From assembly GCA_035507915.1 (NCBI GenBank), contig DATJNS010000545.1, forward strand, positions 1 through 5,483: DNA of 5,483 bases, written 5' to 3'. Made by a program: the position numbers and the translations under genes. Below are positions 1-5,063 of the stretch, piece by piece; within the stretch, counting starts at the first letter, position 1, and the number at the start of each line of letters is the position of its first letter. Source of the DNA: JACQAI01 sp035507915 (GTDB taxonomy: Bacteria > Pseudomonadota > Alphaproteobacteria > Elsterales > Elsteraceae). The notes under the pieces were generated by a model, which saw only the letters and a program-made list of their open reading frames with translations, was not told where the DNA came from and ran no database searches.

Positions 1-88
1 CAAAAGCGCGTGAATTGCCACAAGACGCCCGCCGACGGGGCGCCTCGGGAATCTGCGTGCTGAGCTAGAGCGACACAGAGACACCTCG
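1..88. other. Left edge: unidentified tail of an upstream gene, or spacer
   Basis: No gene can be named here. Two plus-strand frames stay open from the left edge and then stop: one ends with TGA at 61-63 (last residues PRESAC), the other with TAG at 66-68 (last residues GICVLS). Either could be the last 20 or so codons of an upstream gene, since a terminator-like hairpin follows at 89-117. The third frame stops at 11-13. A short GTG-started reading frame (10-63, 17 codons) also exists, but it has no visible ribosome binding site and its residues do not suggest an amino-acid-sensing leader peptide. No convincing promoter is seen; TTGCCA at 15-20 resembles a -35 box but has no matching -10. Confidence 0.3.
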
Positions 89-117
89 AAGGCCCCGCCG
101 GCGACGGACGGGGCCTT
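89..117 (+). terminator. GC hairpin, probable terminator of the upstream gene
   Basis: AAGGCCCCG (89-97) pairs perfectly with CGGGGCCTT (109-117). The stem continues inward, past a bulged A at 108, as CCG (98-100) with CGG (105-107), closing on a GCGA tetraloop of the GNRA type. The T-run afterwards is poor (only TTT at 123-125 after CGCCG), so intrinsic termination may be weak. It lies 62 bases before the asd start codon. It most simply ends the upstream transcript, but if the operon promoter lies further upstream it could act as an attenuator in the leader. Confidence 0.6.
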
Positions 118-167
118 CGCCGTTTCAGGGCCCCGTCTCCACCGCCGATCTGGGCCGGCCGATACCG

Positions 168-173
168 AAGGAG
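168..173 (+). promoter_or_regulatory. Ribosome binding site of asd
   Basis: AAGGAG sits 6 bases before the ATG at 180. This strong Shine-Dalgarno match decides the start, which gives the protein an N-terminal extension. The alternative GTG at 249, nearer the usual Asd start, has only AAGAG one base upstream, too close to work well. Confidence 0.75.
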
Positions 174-179
174 ACGACG

Positions 180-1265
180 ATGGGCGTGATCGACACCGTG
201 GCCCCGACCTTGCGCGGCCGGCACAAGGCCAGGGACTTCACCAAGAGCGTGCGCCTCGCCACGCCGACGGTTGCCGTGGTCGGCGCGACCGGCGCGGTCG
301 GCGTCGAGCTGCTGCGCTGCCTGGAGACGCGCCGCTTTCCGCTGTCGGGCCTGCGCCTGATCGCCTCGCCGCGCTCGGCCGGCAAGCGCCTGCCGTTCGC
401 CGGCGTCGGGTTCCCGGTCGAGGCGCTCGGGCCGCGCAGCTTCGACGGCATCGACATCGCCTTGTTCTCGGCGGGCAGCGCGACCGCGCAGGCGTGGGCG
501 CCGCGCGCGGTCGCGGCGGGCGCGATCGTGGTCGACAACTCCTCGGCCTTCCGCATGGACCCGGGCGTGCCGCTGGTCGTGCCCGAGATCAACCGCGCGG
601 CGATCGGCCGGCACAAGGGCATCATCGCCAACCCGAACTGCGTCGCGATCATCGCGGGCATGGCGCTGTGGCCGATCCATCGCGCCAACCCGATCCGCCG
701 CGTGATCGCGAGCACCTACCAGTCGGCCTCGGGCGCCGGCGCGGCGGCGATGGCGGAGCTGCGCGCGGCGACCGCGGCCGCGCTCGACGGGCGCGATGTC
801 GCGCCGTCGGTGCTGCCGCATCCCTACGCCTTCAACCTGTTCAACCACAACACGCCGATCGATCCGGCGACCGGCGCCAACGGCGAGGAGACCAAGGTGG
901 TGAACGAGACGCGCAAGATCTTCGGTGCGCCCGATCTCGCGATGGCGATCACCTGCGTGCGCGTGCCGGTGATGCGCGCGCACGCGATCGCGCTGACCGT
1001 CGAATGCGCGGCGCCGATCACGCCGGACGCGGCGCGCGCGCTGATCGCCGATGCGCCCGGCGTGCGCCTGGTCGACGACGCGGCGCGCAACCACTTCCCG
1101 ATGCCGGTCGAGGCCTCCGGCCGCGACGAGGTGCTGGTCGGGCGCATCCGCGCCGACGCGAGCGACCCGACCGGCCGCTCGATCGCGCTGTTCGTCGTCG
1201 GCGACCAGCTGCTCAAGGGCGCCGCGCTCAACGCGCTGCAGATCGCCGAGGGGTTGCTGCAATGA
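180..1265 (+). CDS. asd: Aspartate-semialdehyde dehydrogenase, plant/cyanobacterial-like
   Basis: Cytoplasmic enzyme (EC 1.2.1.11) that reduces L-aspartyl-4-phosphate with NADPH to aspartate semialdehyde, the branch point to lysine/DAP, threonine and methionine. The protein is 361 residues. The Rossmann NADP loop GATGAVG is at 35-41; VDNSSAFRM at 118-126; the active-site motif NPNC at 151-154 with nucleophile Cys154; QSASGAG at 181-187; EETKVVNETRKI at 236-247; and CVRVPVMRAH at 259-268, placing Arg261 and His268 at the spacing of the E. coli substrate-binding Arg267 and catalytic His274. The C-terminus GDQLLKGAALNALQIAE (341-357) is typical. The stretch HPYAFNLFNHN (214-224) and the GDQ ending resemble plant and cyanobacterial enzymes, as remembered, more than the usual proteobacterial form. 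About 25 residues precede the usual first strand, rich in basic residues. The gene overlaps the next by ATGA, so the two are translationally coupled. The call is very secure; the subtype is inference. Confidence 0.96.
   Translation: MGVIDTVAPTLRGRHKARDFTKSVRLATPTVAVVGATGAVGVELLRCLETRRFPLSGLRLIASPRSAGKRLPFAGVGFPVEALGPRSFDGIDIALFSAGSATAQAWAPRAVAAGAIVVDNSSAFRMDPGVPLVVPEINRAAIGRHKGIIANPNCVAIIAGMALWPIHRANPIRRVIASTYQSASGAGAAAMAELRAATAAALDGRDVAPSVLPHPYAFNLFNHNTPIDPATGANGEETKVVNETRKIFGAPDLAMAITCVRVPVMRAHAIALTVECAAPITPDAARALIADAPGVRLVDDAARNHFPMPVEASGRDEVLVGRIRADASDPTGRSIALFVVGDQLLKGAALNALQIAEGLLQ
1248..1253 (+). promoter_or_regulatory. Ribosome binding site of the aminotransferase gene
   Basis: GAGGGG lies within the last codons of asd, 8 bases before the ATG at 1262. 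Together with the 4-base stop/start overlap it fixes the start of the second gene and indicates coupled translation. Confidence 0.6.
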
Positions 1266-2578
1266 CGCCGCTCGCCGAGCTCACGCGCGATGCGCTCGAG
1301 GCGGTCCGGCGCGACGCTGCCCAGCGCCTCGTCGACTTCCGGGCGCGCGGCCAGGCCTTCGACCTGACGCGCGGCAAGCCGTCGCAAGAGCAGCTCGATC
1401 TGTCGAACGCGCTGCTCGAGCTGCCCGGCTGGGGCAACCACCGCGCCGCCGACGGCGCCGACTGCCGCAACTATTTCGGCGATCCCGCCGGGCTGCCCGA
1501 GGCGCGCGCGCTGTTTGCGCCGATGCTGGGCGTGCCGCCCGCGCAGCTCTTGGTCGGCGACAACTCGAGCCTCGCCTTGATGCACGACGCGATCGTGTTC
1601 GCGCTGCTGCACGGCGTGCCGACCGCCGCCAACCCGGGCGGCGACCGGCCGTGGCGCGCCGAGCCGATCGCGTTCCTGTGCCCGGCGCCCGGCTACGATC
1701 GCCACTTCGCGATCTGCGAGGGCCTCGGCATCCGCATGATCCCGGTCGCGCTGACCGGCGCGGGTCCCGACATGGACGCGGTCGAGCGGCTGGTCGCGGC
1801 GGACCCGAGCATCAAGGCGATCTGGTGCGTGCCGCAATACAGCAACCCGACCGGCGAGACCTACGCGGACGAGACGGTCGAGCGCCTGGCCGCGATGCCG
1901 ACCGCCGCGGCCGACTTCCGCGTCCTGTGGGACAACGCCTACGCGGTCCACCATCTGACCGAGACGCGCCACAAGGTCGCCAACCTGCTCGACGTGTGCG
2001 GCCGCCACGACGCGCCGGAGCGCGCGTTGATGTTCGCCTCGACCTCGAAGATCACCTTCGCCGGCGCCGGGCTTTCGCTGCTGGCGGCGTCGCCGGCCAA
2101 CCTCGCGTGGTTCACGCGTCACCTGGCGCGCCGCACCATCGGCCCCGACAAGCTCAACCAGCTGCGCCACGTCCGGCTGCTGCAGGACCACGCCGGGATC
2201 GAGGCGCTGATGGAGCGTCACCGGCGCCTGCTGGCGCCCAAGTTCCGCGCCGTCGACGAGACGTTCGCGCGGCTGCTCGGCGACGCCGGGGTGGCGCGCT
2301 GGACCAAGCCGGCGGGCGGCTATTTCGTCAGCCTCGACGTCGCGACGGGCTCGGCCAAGCGCGTGGTGGCGCTGGCGGCCGAGGCCGGCATCGCGGTGGT
2401 GCCGGCGGGTCGCACCTTCCCCTACGGCGAGGATCCGGGCGACGCCAACATCCGGCTGGCGCCGTCCTTCCCGCCGGTCGGCGAGGTCGCGCGCGCCGCC
2501 GAAGGCATCGCGCTCGCCGTGCTGGTCGCCGCCGCCGAGGCGCTGCTGCGGGCGCACAACGAACGCGCCGTGGCGTAG
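1262..2578 (+). CDS. aspT: Aspartate aminotransferase, fold-type I subgroup Ic (AspT / Rv3722c type)
   Basis: PLP enzyme (EC 2.6.1.1) expected to interconvert oxaloacetate plus glutamate with aspartate plus 2-oxoglutarate in the cytoplasm. The product is 438 residues, close to the actinobacterial members. It shares whole motifs with what I recall of M. tuberculosis Rv3722c and C. glutamicum AspT: FDLTRGKPSQEQLDLSN at 33-49, GDNSSLALMHD at 99-109, CPAPGYDRHFAI at 140-151, SNPTG at 194-198, WDNAYAVH at 223-230, ASTSKITFAGAG at 259-270, IGPDKLNQLRH at 293-303, and NIRLAPSFP at 396-404. By family logic Lys263 forms the Schiff base, Asp224 and Tyr227 hold the PLP ring and O3', Asn195 assists, Tyr144 stacks on the cofactor and Arg398 binds the substrate alpha-carboxylate. 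The ATG at 1262 overlaps the asd stop. Together the genes supply and use aspartate, without the kinase between them. Older annotation may call this family alanine-glyoxylate or MocR-like aminotransferase, but no DNA-binding domain is present. Substrate choice is inferred. Confidence 0.92.
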   Translation: MTPLAELTRDALEAVRRDAAQRLVDFRARGQAFDLTRGKPSQEQLDLSNALLELPGWGNHRAADGADCRNYFGDPAGLPEARALFAPMLGVPPAQLLVGDNSSLALMHDAIVFALLHGVPTAANPGGDRPWRAEPIAFLCPAPGYDRHFAICEGLGIRMIPVALTGAGPDMDAVERLVAADPSIKAIWCVPQYSNPTGETYADETVERLAAMPTAAADFRVLWDNAYAVHHLTETRHKVANLLDVCGRHDAPERALMFASTSKITFAGAGLSLLAASPANLAWFTRHLARRTIGPDKLNQLRHVRLLQDHAGIEALMERHRRLLAPKFRAVDETFARLLGDAGVARWTKPAGGYFVSLDVATGSAKRVVALAAEAGIAVVPAGRTFPYGEDPGDANIRLAPSFPPVGEVARAAEGIALAVLVAAAEALLRAHNERAVA

Positions 2579-2646
2579 GGCGGCAGTGAGGTTCGTGAAG
2601 GCCCGAAGACGCCGAGCGGCGGGCACGGCGCAAACACATGCCAAGA

Positions 2647-2683
2647 CCGTCATGCTCGGCCTCGTGCCGAGCATCCACGCCTT
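2647..2683 (+). repeat. Intergenic hairpin repeat, copy 1
   Basis: A 37-base unit beginning CCGTCATGCTCGG. ATGCTCGGC (2652-2660) pairs perfectly with GCCGAGCAT (2666-2674) around the loop CTCGT. It is 32/37 identical to the reverse complement of copy 2 (2704-2740), with four of the five differences lying in the stem as compensatory pairs. Repeats of the CGTCATCCTCGGGCTTGTCCC type are dispersed between genes in many alphaproteobacteria (recalled, not searched). An 8-base inverted repeat CATGCCAA (2637-2644) / TTGGCATG (2683-2690) brackets this copy. Because it lies between convergent genes it may also stop transcription of the asd-aspT operon. Confidence 0.85.
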
Positions 2684-2703
2684 TGGCATGGCGTGACGGG
2701 AGG

Positions 2704-2740
2704 AAGGCGTGGATCCTCGGGACAAGCCCGAGGATGACGG
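2704..2740 (-). repeat. Intergenic hairpin repeat, copy 2 (inverted)
   Basis: The reverse-oriented partner of the 2647-2683 unit, separated from it by 20 bases. On the plus strand ATCCTCGGG (2713-2721) pairs perfectly with CCCGAGGAT (2727-2735) around ACAAG. The outer segments (AAGGCGTGG and GACGG) are exactly complementary to those of copy 1, so the whole 2647-2740 block can also fold as one long hairpin. It lies 21 bases beyond the stop codon of the EAL gene, a suitable place for its terminator, although no T-run is present. Confidence 0.85.
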
Positions 2741-2761
2741 CTCAGCGCGGTGGAGCCGACC

Positions 2762-4453
2762 TCAGCGCCACTCGACCCATTGGCCGGTGCGGCTGCCCGG
2801 CTTGATCGGGCCGGTGGTGCCCTTGACCGCGTAGGGGGCGGCGCGCGGCTTGCCGAACAGGTAGCCCTGGCCCTTCTGGATCTTGCATTCGTTGAGCAGG
2901 ACGACCTGCTTCTCGTCCTCGACGAACTCGGCGACCGTCTGCATGTCGAGCTCGCGGCACATCGAGCCGATCGAGCGCACCATGGCCTGGTCGCGCCGGT
3001 TGTTCGCGAGATCCTTCACGAACATGCCGTCGATCTTGACGATGTCGACCGGCAGCTCGCGCAGGTAGTTGAGGGTCGCCGAGCCCGAGCCGAAATCGTC
3101 CAGGCACACCTTGTGATGCTGGGTCTGCAGCTTGCGCACGACGTCGCCGACCGCCGACAGCCGCTCGATGCGGCTCGATTCGGTGATCTCGATCTTGACC
3201 CGCTGGCGCACGTTGGGATAGCGGCCGAGCAGCTCGAACAGCGCCGCGCAGAACAGCTCGCTCTGCAGCGAGCGGCCCGAGATGTTGATCGCGATGTCGA
3301 CCAGGGTCGAATCCTGCTTCAGGAGATCGAGCGCCTGGCGGCACACCGCATGGTCGAGCTCGGTGACCAGGCCGATCTCCTCGGCGAACGTCACCATGGC
3401 GAACGGCGAGCGGCCGTCGGGCAGCCGGGTCAGCGCCTCCTGATGCTGGACCTCGCGCGTGCGCAGGTCGACGATCGGCTGGAAGTGCAACGTGAAGCCG
3501 CGCGATTGCAGCGTCTCGCGGAAGTCGGTGACGCGCTGGACCGTGTCCTTGACGAGCTCGCGCAGGCCCTCGGACAGCTTGGTGATCGAGAACTCGCCGG
3601 GCTCGGCGGAGGCGAACTTGTTGATCGCGAACACCAGCGCGCGTCCGGCGTCCTCGCCCTCGAGCAGCGCGGCGTCGAGATCGAGGGTGCGCGCCAGCAC
3701 CGGCATGCCGGCACCGCTCGGATCCATGCGCTTGGCGAACGAGGAGATCTCGTTCTCGATGTCCTCGCGCGCGACGTCGCGCGTGTGCAGCACGCTGAAC
3801 TTGGTGTCGTCGAGCTGGGCCGCCGCGTCGCCGCCGGCCGACTGGTTCTTCAGGATCAGGCCGACGCCGCGCATGAAGGTGTCGGCGCCTTCCTCGCTCA
3901 TGCGGCCCTTGAGGTCGTCGAGCTTCGAGAGATCGAGCATCGTCATCTCGAGCTCTTCGCCGCTCGCGCGGGCCTGCTCGAGGCGATCCTTGGCGTGCTT
4001 CTCGAAGCTCTCGCGGGTGAGCAGCCCGCTCTCGTCGTTGCGCGCCACCGCGCCCGAATGCAGGTCGGACGTGCGCTTGTAGGGATGCGCGATGGTGATG
4101 AAGTAGCGGTCGGGCATCTCGGGCATCGGGCAGCCCGCGAGCGACACGGCGACCGGCGTGGTGCCGTGCTTGAAGAGCATGGTCTGCGGCGCGAAACGCT
4201 GCCCGGCGCTGAACGCCTTCTGCAGGTCGCGCAGCACGCCGATCGATTCGGGCGCCGCCAGGCTCGGGAACTTCACGCCGACCAGCTGTTCGGTCGCGCG
4301 GTCGACCGCCCAGCGCGCCGAGCCGGTCGCGTACGTGATGGTCGCCGCCTTGTCGAGCTCGATCAGCAGGTCGGCGCGCGCGAACGCGAACGCGAGCAGC
4401 CGCGCGCGCTGCGCGCGGGCGTCGCTGTCGCCGGCCGCCGCCGCGCCGCTCAT
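2762..4453 (-). CDS. PAS / degenerate GGDEF / EAL protein, probable c-di-GMP phosphodiesterase
   Basis: Predicted cytoplasmic 563-residue protein that would hydrolyse c-di-GMP to pGpG. Residues about 26-125 look like a PAS-type sensor domain. Residues about 138-312 keep the GGDEF fold (ESGLLTRESF at 141-150, MLDLSKLDDLKG at 172-183), but the signature loop reads LDDTKF (214-219) in place of GGDEF, so cyclase activity is very unlikely. Residues about 318-537 form an EAL domain with every expected catalytic residue: Glu339 (EALTRL), Asn390 (NISGRSL), Glu422 (EITES), Asp452 and Asp453 (DDFGSG), Lys473 (VKID), Glu509 (AEFVE) and Gln529 (QGYLFGKP). A basic tail of about 25 residues ending QWVEWR follows. 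No signal peptide or membrane segment is seen. Architecture and size recall Caulobacter PdeA, whose altered GGDEF binds GTP and activates EAL; similar allostery is possible but less likely with this loop. The ATG at 4453 has no clear Shine-Dalgarno; the frame is closed upstream by the TAG of the 81-residue gene 27 bases away, so translation is probably coupled. Confidence 0.93.
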   Translation of the reverse strand: MSGAAAAGDSDARAQRARLLAFAFARADLLIELDKAATITYATGSARWAVDRATEQLVGVKFPSLAAPESIGVLRDLQKAFSAGQRFAPQTMLFKHGTTPVAVSLAGCPMPEMPDRYFITIAHPYKRTSDLHSGAVARNDESGLLTRESFEKHAKDRLEQARASGEELEMTMLDLSKLDDLKGRMSEEGADTFMRGVGLILKNQSAGGDAAAQLDDTKFSVLHTRDVAREDIENEISSFAKRMDPSGAGMPVLARTLDLDAALLEGEDAGRALVFAINKFASAEPGEFSITKLSEGLRELVKDTVQRVTDFRETLQSRGFTLHFQPIVDLRTREVQHQEALTRLPDGRSPFAMVTFAEEIGLVTELDHAVCRQALDLLKQDSTLVDIAINISGRSLQSELFCAALFELLGRYPNVRQRVKIEITESSRIERLSAVGDVVRKLQTQHHKVCLDDFGSGSATLNYLRELPVDIVKIDGMFVKDLANNRRDQAMVRSIGSMCRELDMQTVAEFVEDEKQVVLLNECKIQKGQGYLFGKPRAAPYAVKGTTGPIKPGSRTGQWVEWR

Positions 4454-4480
4454 CGGATCGCCACGCGCGCCATCGACGCG

Positions 4481-4726
4481 CTAGCCGCCAAGGATCTCTC
4501 GGATGCGCTCGGCCTTGATGGCGAAGCGCGGCCGTCGGCCGTCGCGCGCCGCGGCGGTGCGCTCGCGTTCGCCGGCGAGCAGGAGCGGCGCCTCCGCAGT
4601 GCGCGCGACCTCGCGCGACGGGATCCACTCGTGGGTCGTCGAGCCGTCGTCGAAGGTGATCTGGAAACGCTGCAGTTCGGCGCCACTGTTTACCGTCGTG
4701 AGTGAGACGCGTCGGCCTTCCGCCAT
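4481..4726 (-). CDS. Small unknown protein, 81 residues, upstream of the EAL gene
   Basis: I do not recognise this family. The start ATG at 4726 has a strong ribosome binding site, and codons favour G/C endings. The first half is beta-like (LQRFQITFDDGSTTHEWIPS at 18-37), the middle is Ala/Arg-rich, and the end (FAIKAERIREILGG, 68-81) can form an amphipathic helix. It is basic overall, soluble, and lacks Cys, a signal peptide or a membrane segment. It lies 27 bases upstream of the EAL gene, on the same strand and in the same reading frame, separated by a TAG stop and nine codons, so the two probably share a transcript. A function connected with c-di-GMP output is suggested only by this position. 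A PilZ domain was considered but its RxxxR and D/NxSxxG motifs are not present. Confidence 0.72.
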   Translation of the reverse strand: MAEGRRVSLTTVNSGAELQRFQITFDDGSTTHEWIPSREVARTAEAPLLLAGERERTAAARDGRRPRFAIKAERIREILGG

Positions 4727-4734
4727 GGAAGCGA

Positions 4735-4739
4735 CCTCC
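4735..4739 (-). promoter_or_regulatory. Ribosome binding site of the 81-residue gene
   Basis: Read on the minus strand, GGAGG (within GGGAGGTCG) sits 8 bases before the ATG at 4726. This is a near-consensus Shine-Dalgarno and the main evidence that the small frame is a true gene. Confidence 0.75.
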
Positions 4740-4801
4740 CGGGTAGCGCCGTTCAGCCCCGGGGTTGAGTGTCCCGGTGGCCTTGGGCTAGGGCAAGGTT
4801 A

Positions 4802-4814
4802 CTAAACAGTTTAG
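4802..4814. promoter_or_regulatory. Perfect 13-base palindrome, putative repressor operator
   Basis: CTAAAC (4802-4807), a central A, then GTTTAG (4809-4814) form a perfect inverted repeat in the only AT-rich island of a very GC-rich window (about 4799-4830). AAAC-N-GTTT dyads of this size are common sites for TetR-family and similar dimeric repressors. It lies between the 81-residue gene (start 76 bases away, minus strand) and the Arg-rich gene (start 250 bases away, plus strand), so it could control either. No regulator gene lies in the window. The symmetry is seen; the function is inferred. Confidence 0.5.
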
Positions 4815-4816
4815 CT

Positions 4817-4822
4817 TAAAAT
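4817..4822 (+). promoter_or_regulatory. Possible -10 box (TAAAAT) beside the palindrome
   Basis: TAAAAT differs from TATAAT at one position and stands three bases after the palindrome, placing the palindrome in the -35/-10 spacer, a usual location for a repressor site. No good -35 hexamer is found 16-18 bases upstream (CAAGGT region), so the promoter is tentative. A start near 4829 would give the Arg-rich gene a leader of about 235 bases that contains the 4897-4955 structure. Two AGCTTA repeats (4813-4818, 4824-4829), one helical turn apart, overlap the box and might be a second protein site. Confidence 0.25.
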
Positions 4823-4896
4823 CAGCTTACGTCTCTGCGGAACCGACTCCGTCATTCGACGTACGGCCGGATCAGGGATTTCGTTCCTGCGCGGCT

Positions 4897-4955
4897 TGGA
4901 AAATCACCGTGCCGCGGCACCCCGTGACAGTGGGGTGCGGCTGCCCGGTTTTCCA
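4897..4955 (+). other. Nested inverted repeats, possible structured leader RNA
   Basis: An outer stem TGGAAAA (4897-4903) / TTTTCCA (4949-4955) encloses the hairpin GCACCCC (4917-4923) / GGGGTGC (4932-4938) with the 8-base loop GTGACAGT. GCC (4911-4913) and GGC (4939-4941) can extend it past a bulge. The same bases also form a perfect 12-base palindrome, GTGCCGCGGCAC (4909-4920), which competes with the hairpin because both use 4917-4920. Mutually exclusive foldings upstream of a gene are what an attenuator or switch would show, but no known riboswitch class or small RNA is recognised. In GC-rich DNA some of this may be chance. Confidence 0.35.
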
Positions 4956-5063
4956 GTCGGGCCAAAGCGCGCGACGGGGCGGCGAGCGCGCCGCGGCGGG
5001 AACCCGGATCGTGCCGCGAGGGGGCTCGACCGGACGGCGCCGCGTGCTACGGTCGCACCCGAG

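Larger units (their letters stand above)
2579..2761. terminator. Convergent intergenic region, possible bidirectional terminator
   Basis: This stretch between two convergent stop codons holds no gene. Besides the two repeat copies there is a small weak hairpin, GCCCG (2601-2605) with CGGGC (2620-2624). The long foldback formed by the inverted repeats would appear in transcripts from either side, so it may act as a shared, Rho-assisted terminator or an mRNA 3'-end stabiliser. No U-tract supports classical intrinsic termination, so this role is inferred from position and structure alone. Confidence 0.4.
4727..5063. other. Divergent intergenic region
   Basis: This non-coding stretch separates the minus-strand 81-residue gene from the plus-strand Arg-rich gene. 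From left to right it holds the small gene's Shine-Dalgarno; a CCCCGGGG palindrome (4757-4764); a small CCTTG/CAAGG inverted repeat (4781-4785 with 4794-4798); the AT-rich island with palindrome and TAAAAT box; the nested structure at 4897-4955; and about 100 bases of plain GC-rich sequence. The frame of the Arg-rich gene remains open upstream of its first ATG to at least 4920, so part of this stretch could be coding if a GTG such as 4935 is used. Confidence 0.55.

Noticed and set aside
249..251. GTG at codon 24 as the true asd start
   Set aside because: Its purine stretch lies only one base upstream, whereas the ATG at 180 has AAGGAG at ideal spacing. Left as a testable alternative.
494..1261. 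Long N-terminal extension of the aminotransferase frame reaching back to 494
   Set aside because: It is an Arg/Gly-rich out-of-frame reading of asd with no family motif. The ATG at 1262 has its own ribosome binding site and matches the usual family start.
824..2725. 633-codon open frame antisense to asd and aspT
   Set aside because: A frame-shadow of GC-rich coding DNA, very rich in Arg, Ala and His, with no recognisable motif.
2637..2740. CRISPR array or transposon ends
   Set aside because: There are only two copies, in inverted rather than direct orientation, with no regular spacers, no transposase and no target-site duplication seen.
2750..4705. 651-codon plus-strand frame opposite the EAL gene, and the 628-codon minus frame at 2742-4628
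   Set aside because: Both overlap the clearly motif-bearing EAL gene and have low-complexity composition typical of shadow frames.
4481..4726. PilZ domain in the 81-residue protein
   Set aside because: The tempting RR near the start and NSG afterwards do not fit the RxxxR and D/NxSxxG spacing, and the protein is shorter than the domain.
4834..5063. tRNA, SRP RNA, RNase P RNA or known riboswitch in the intergenic region
   Set aside because: No cloverleaf, TTCGA loop or conserved core of these RNAs could be found by eye.
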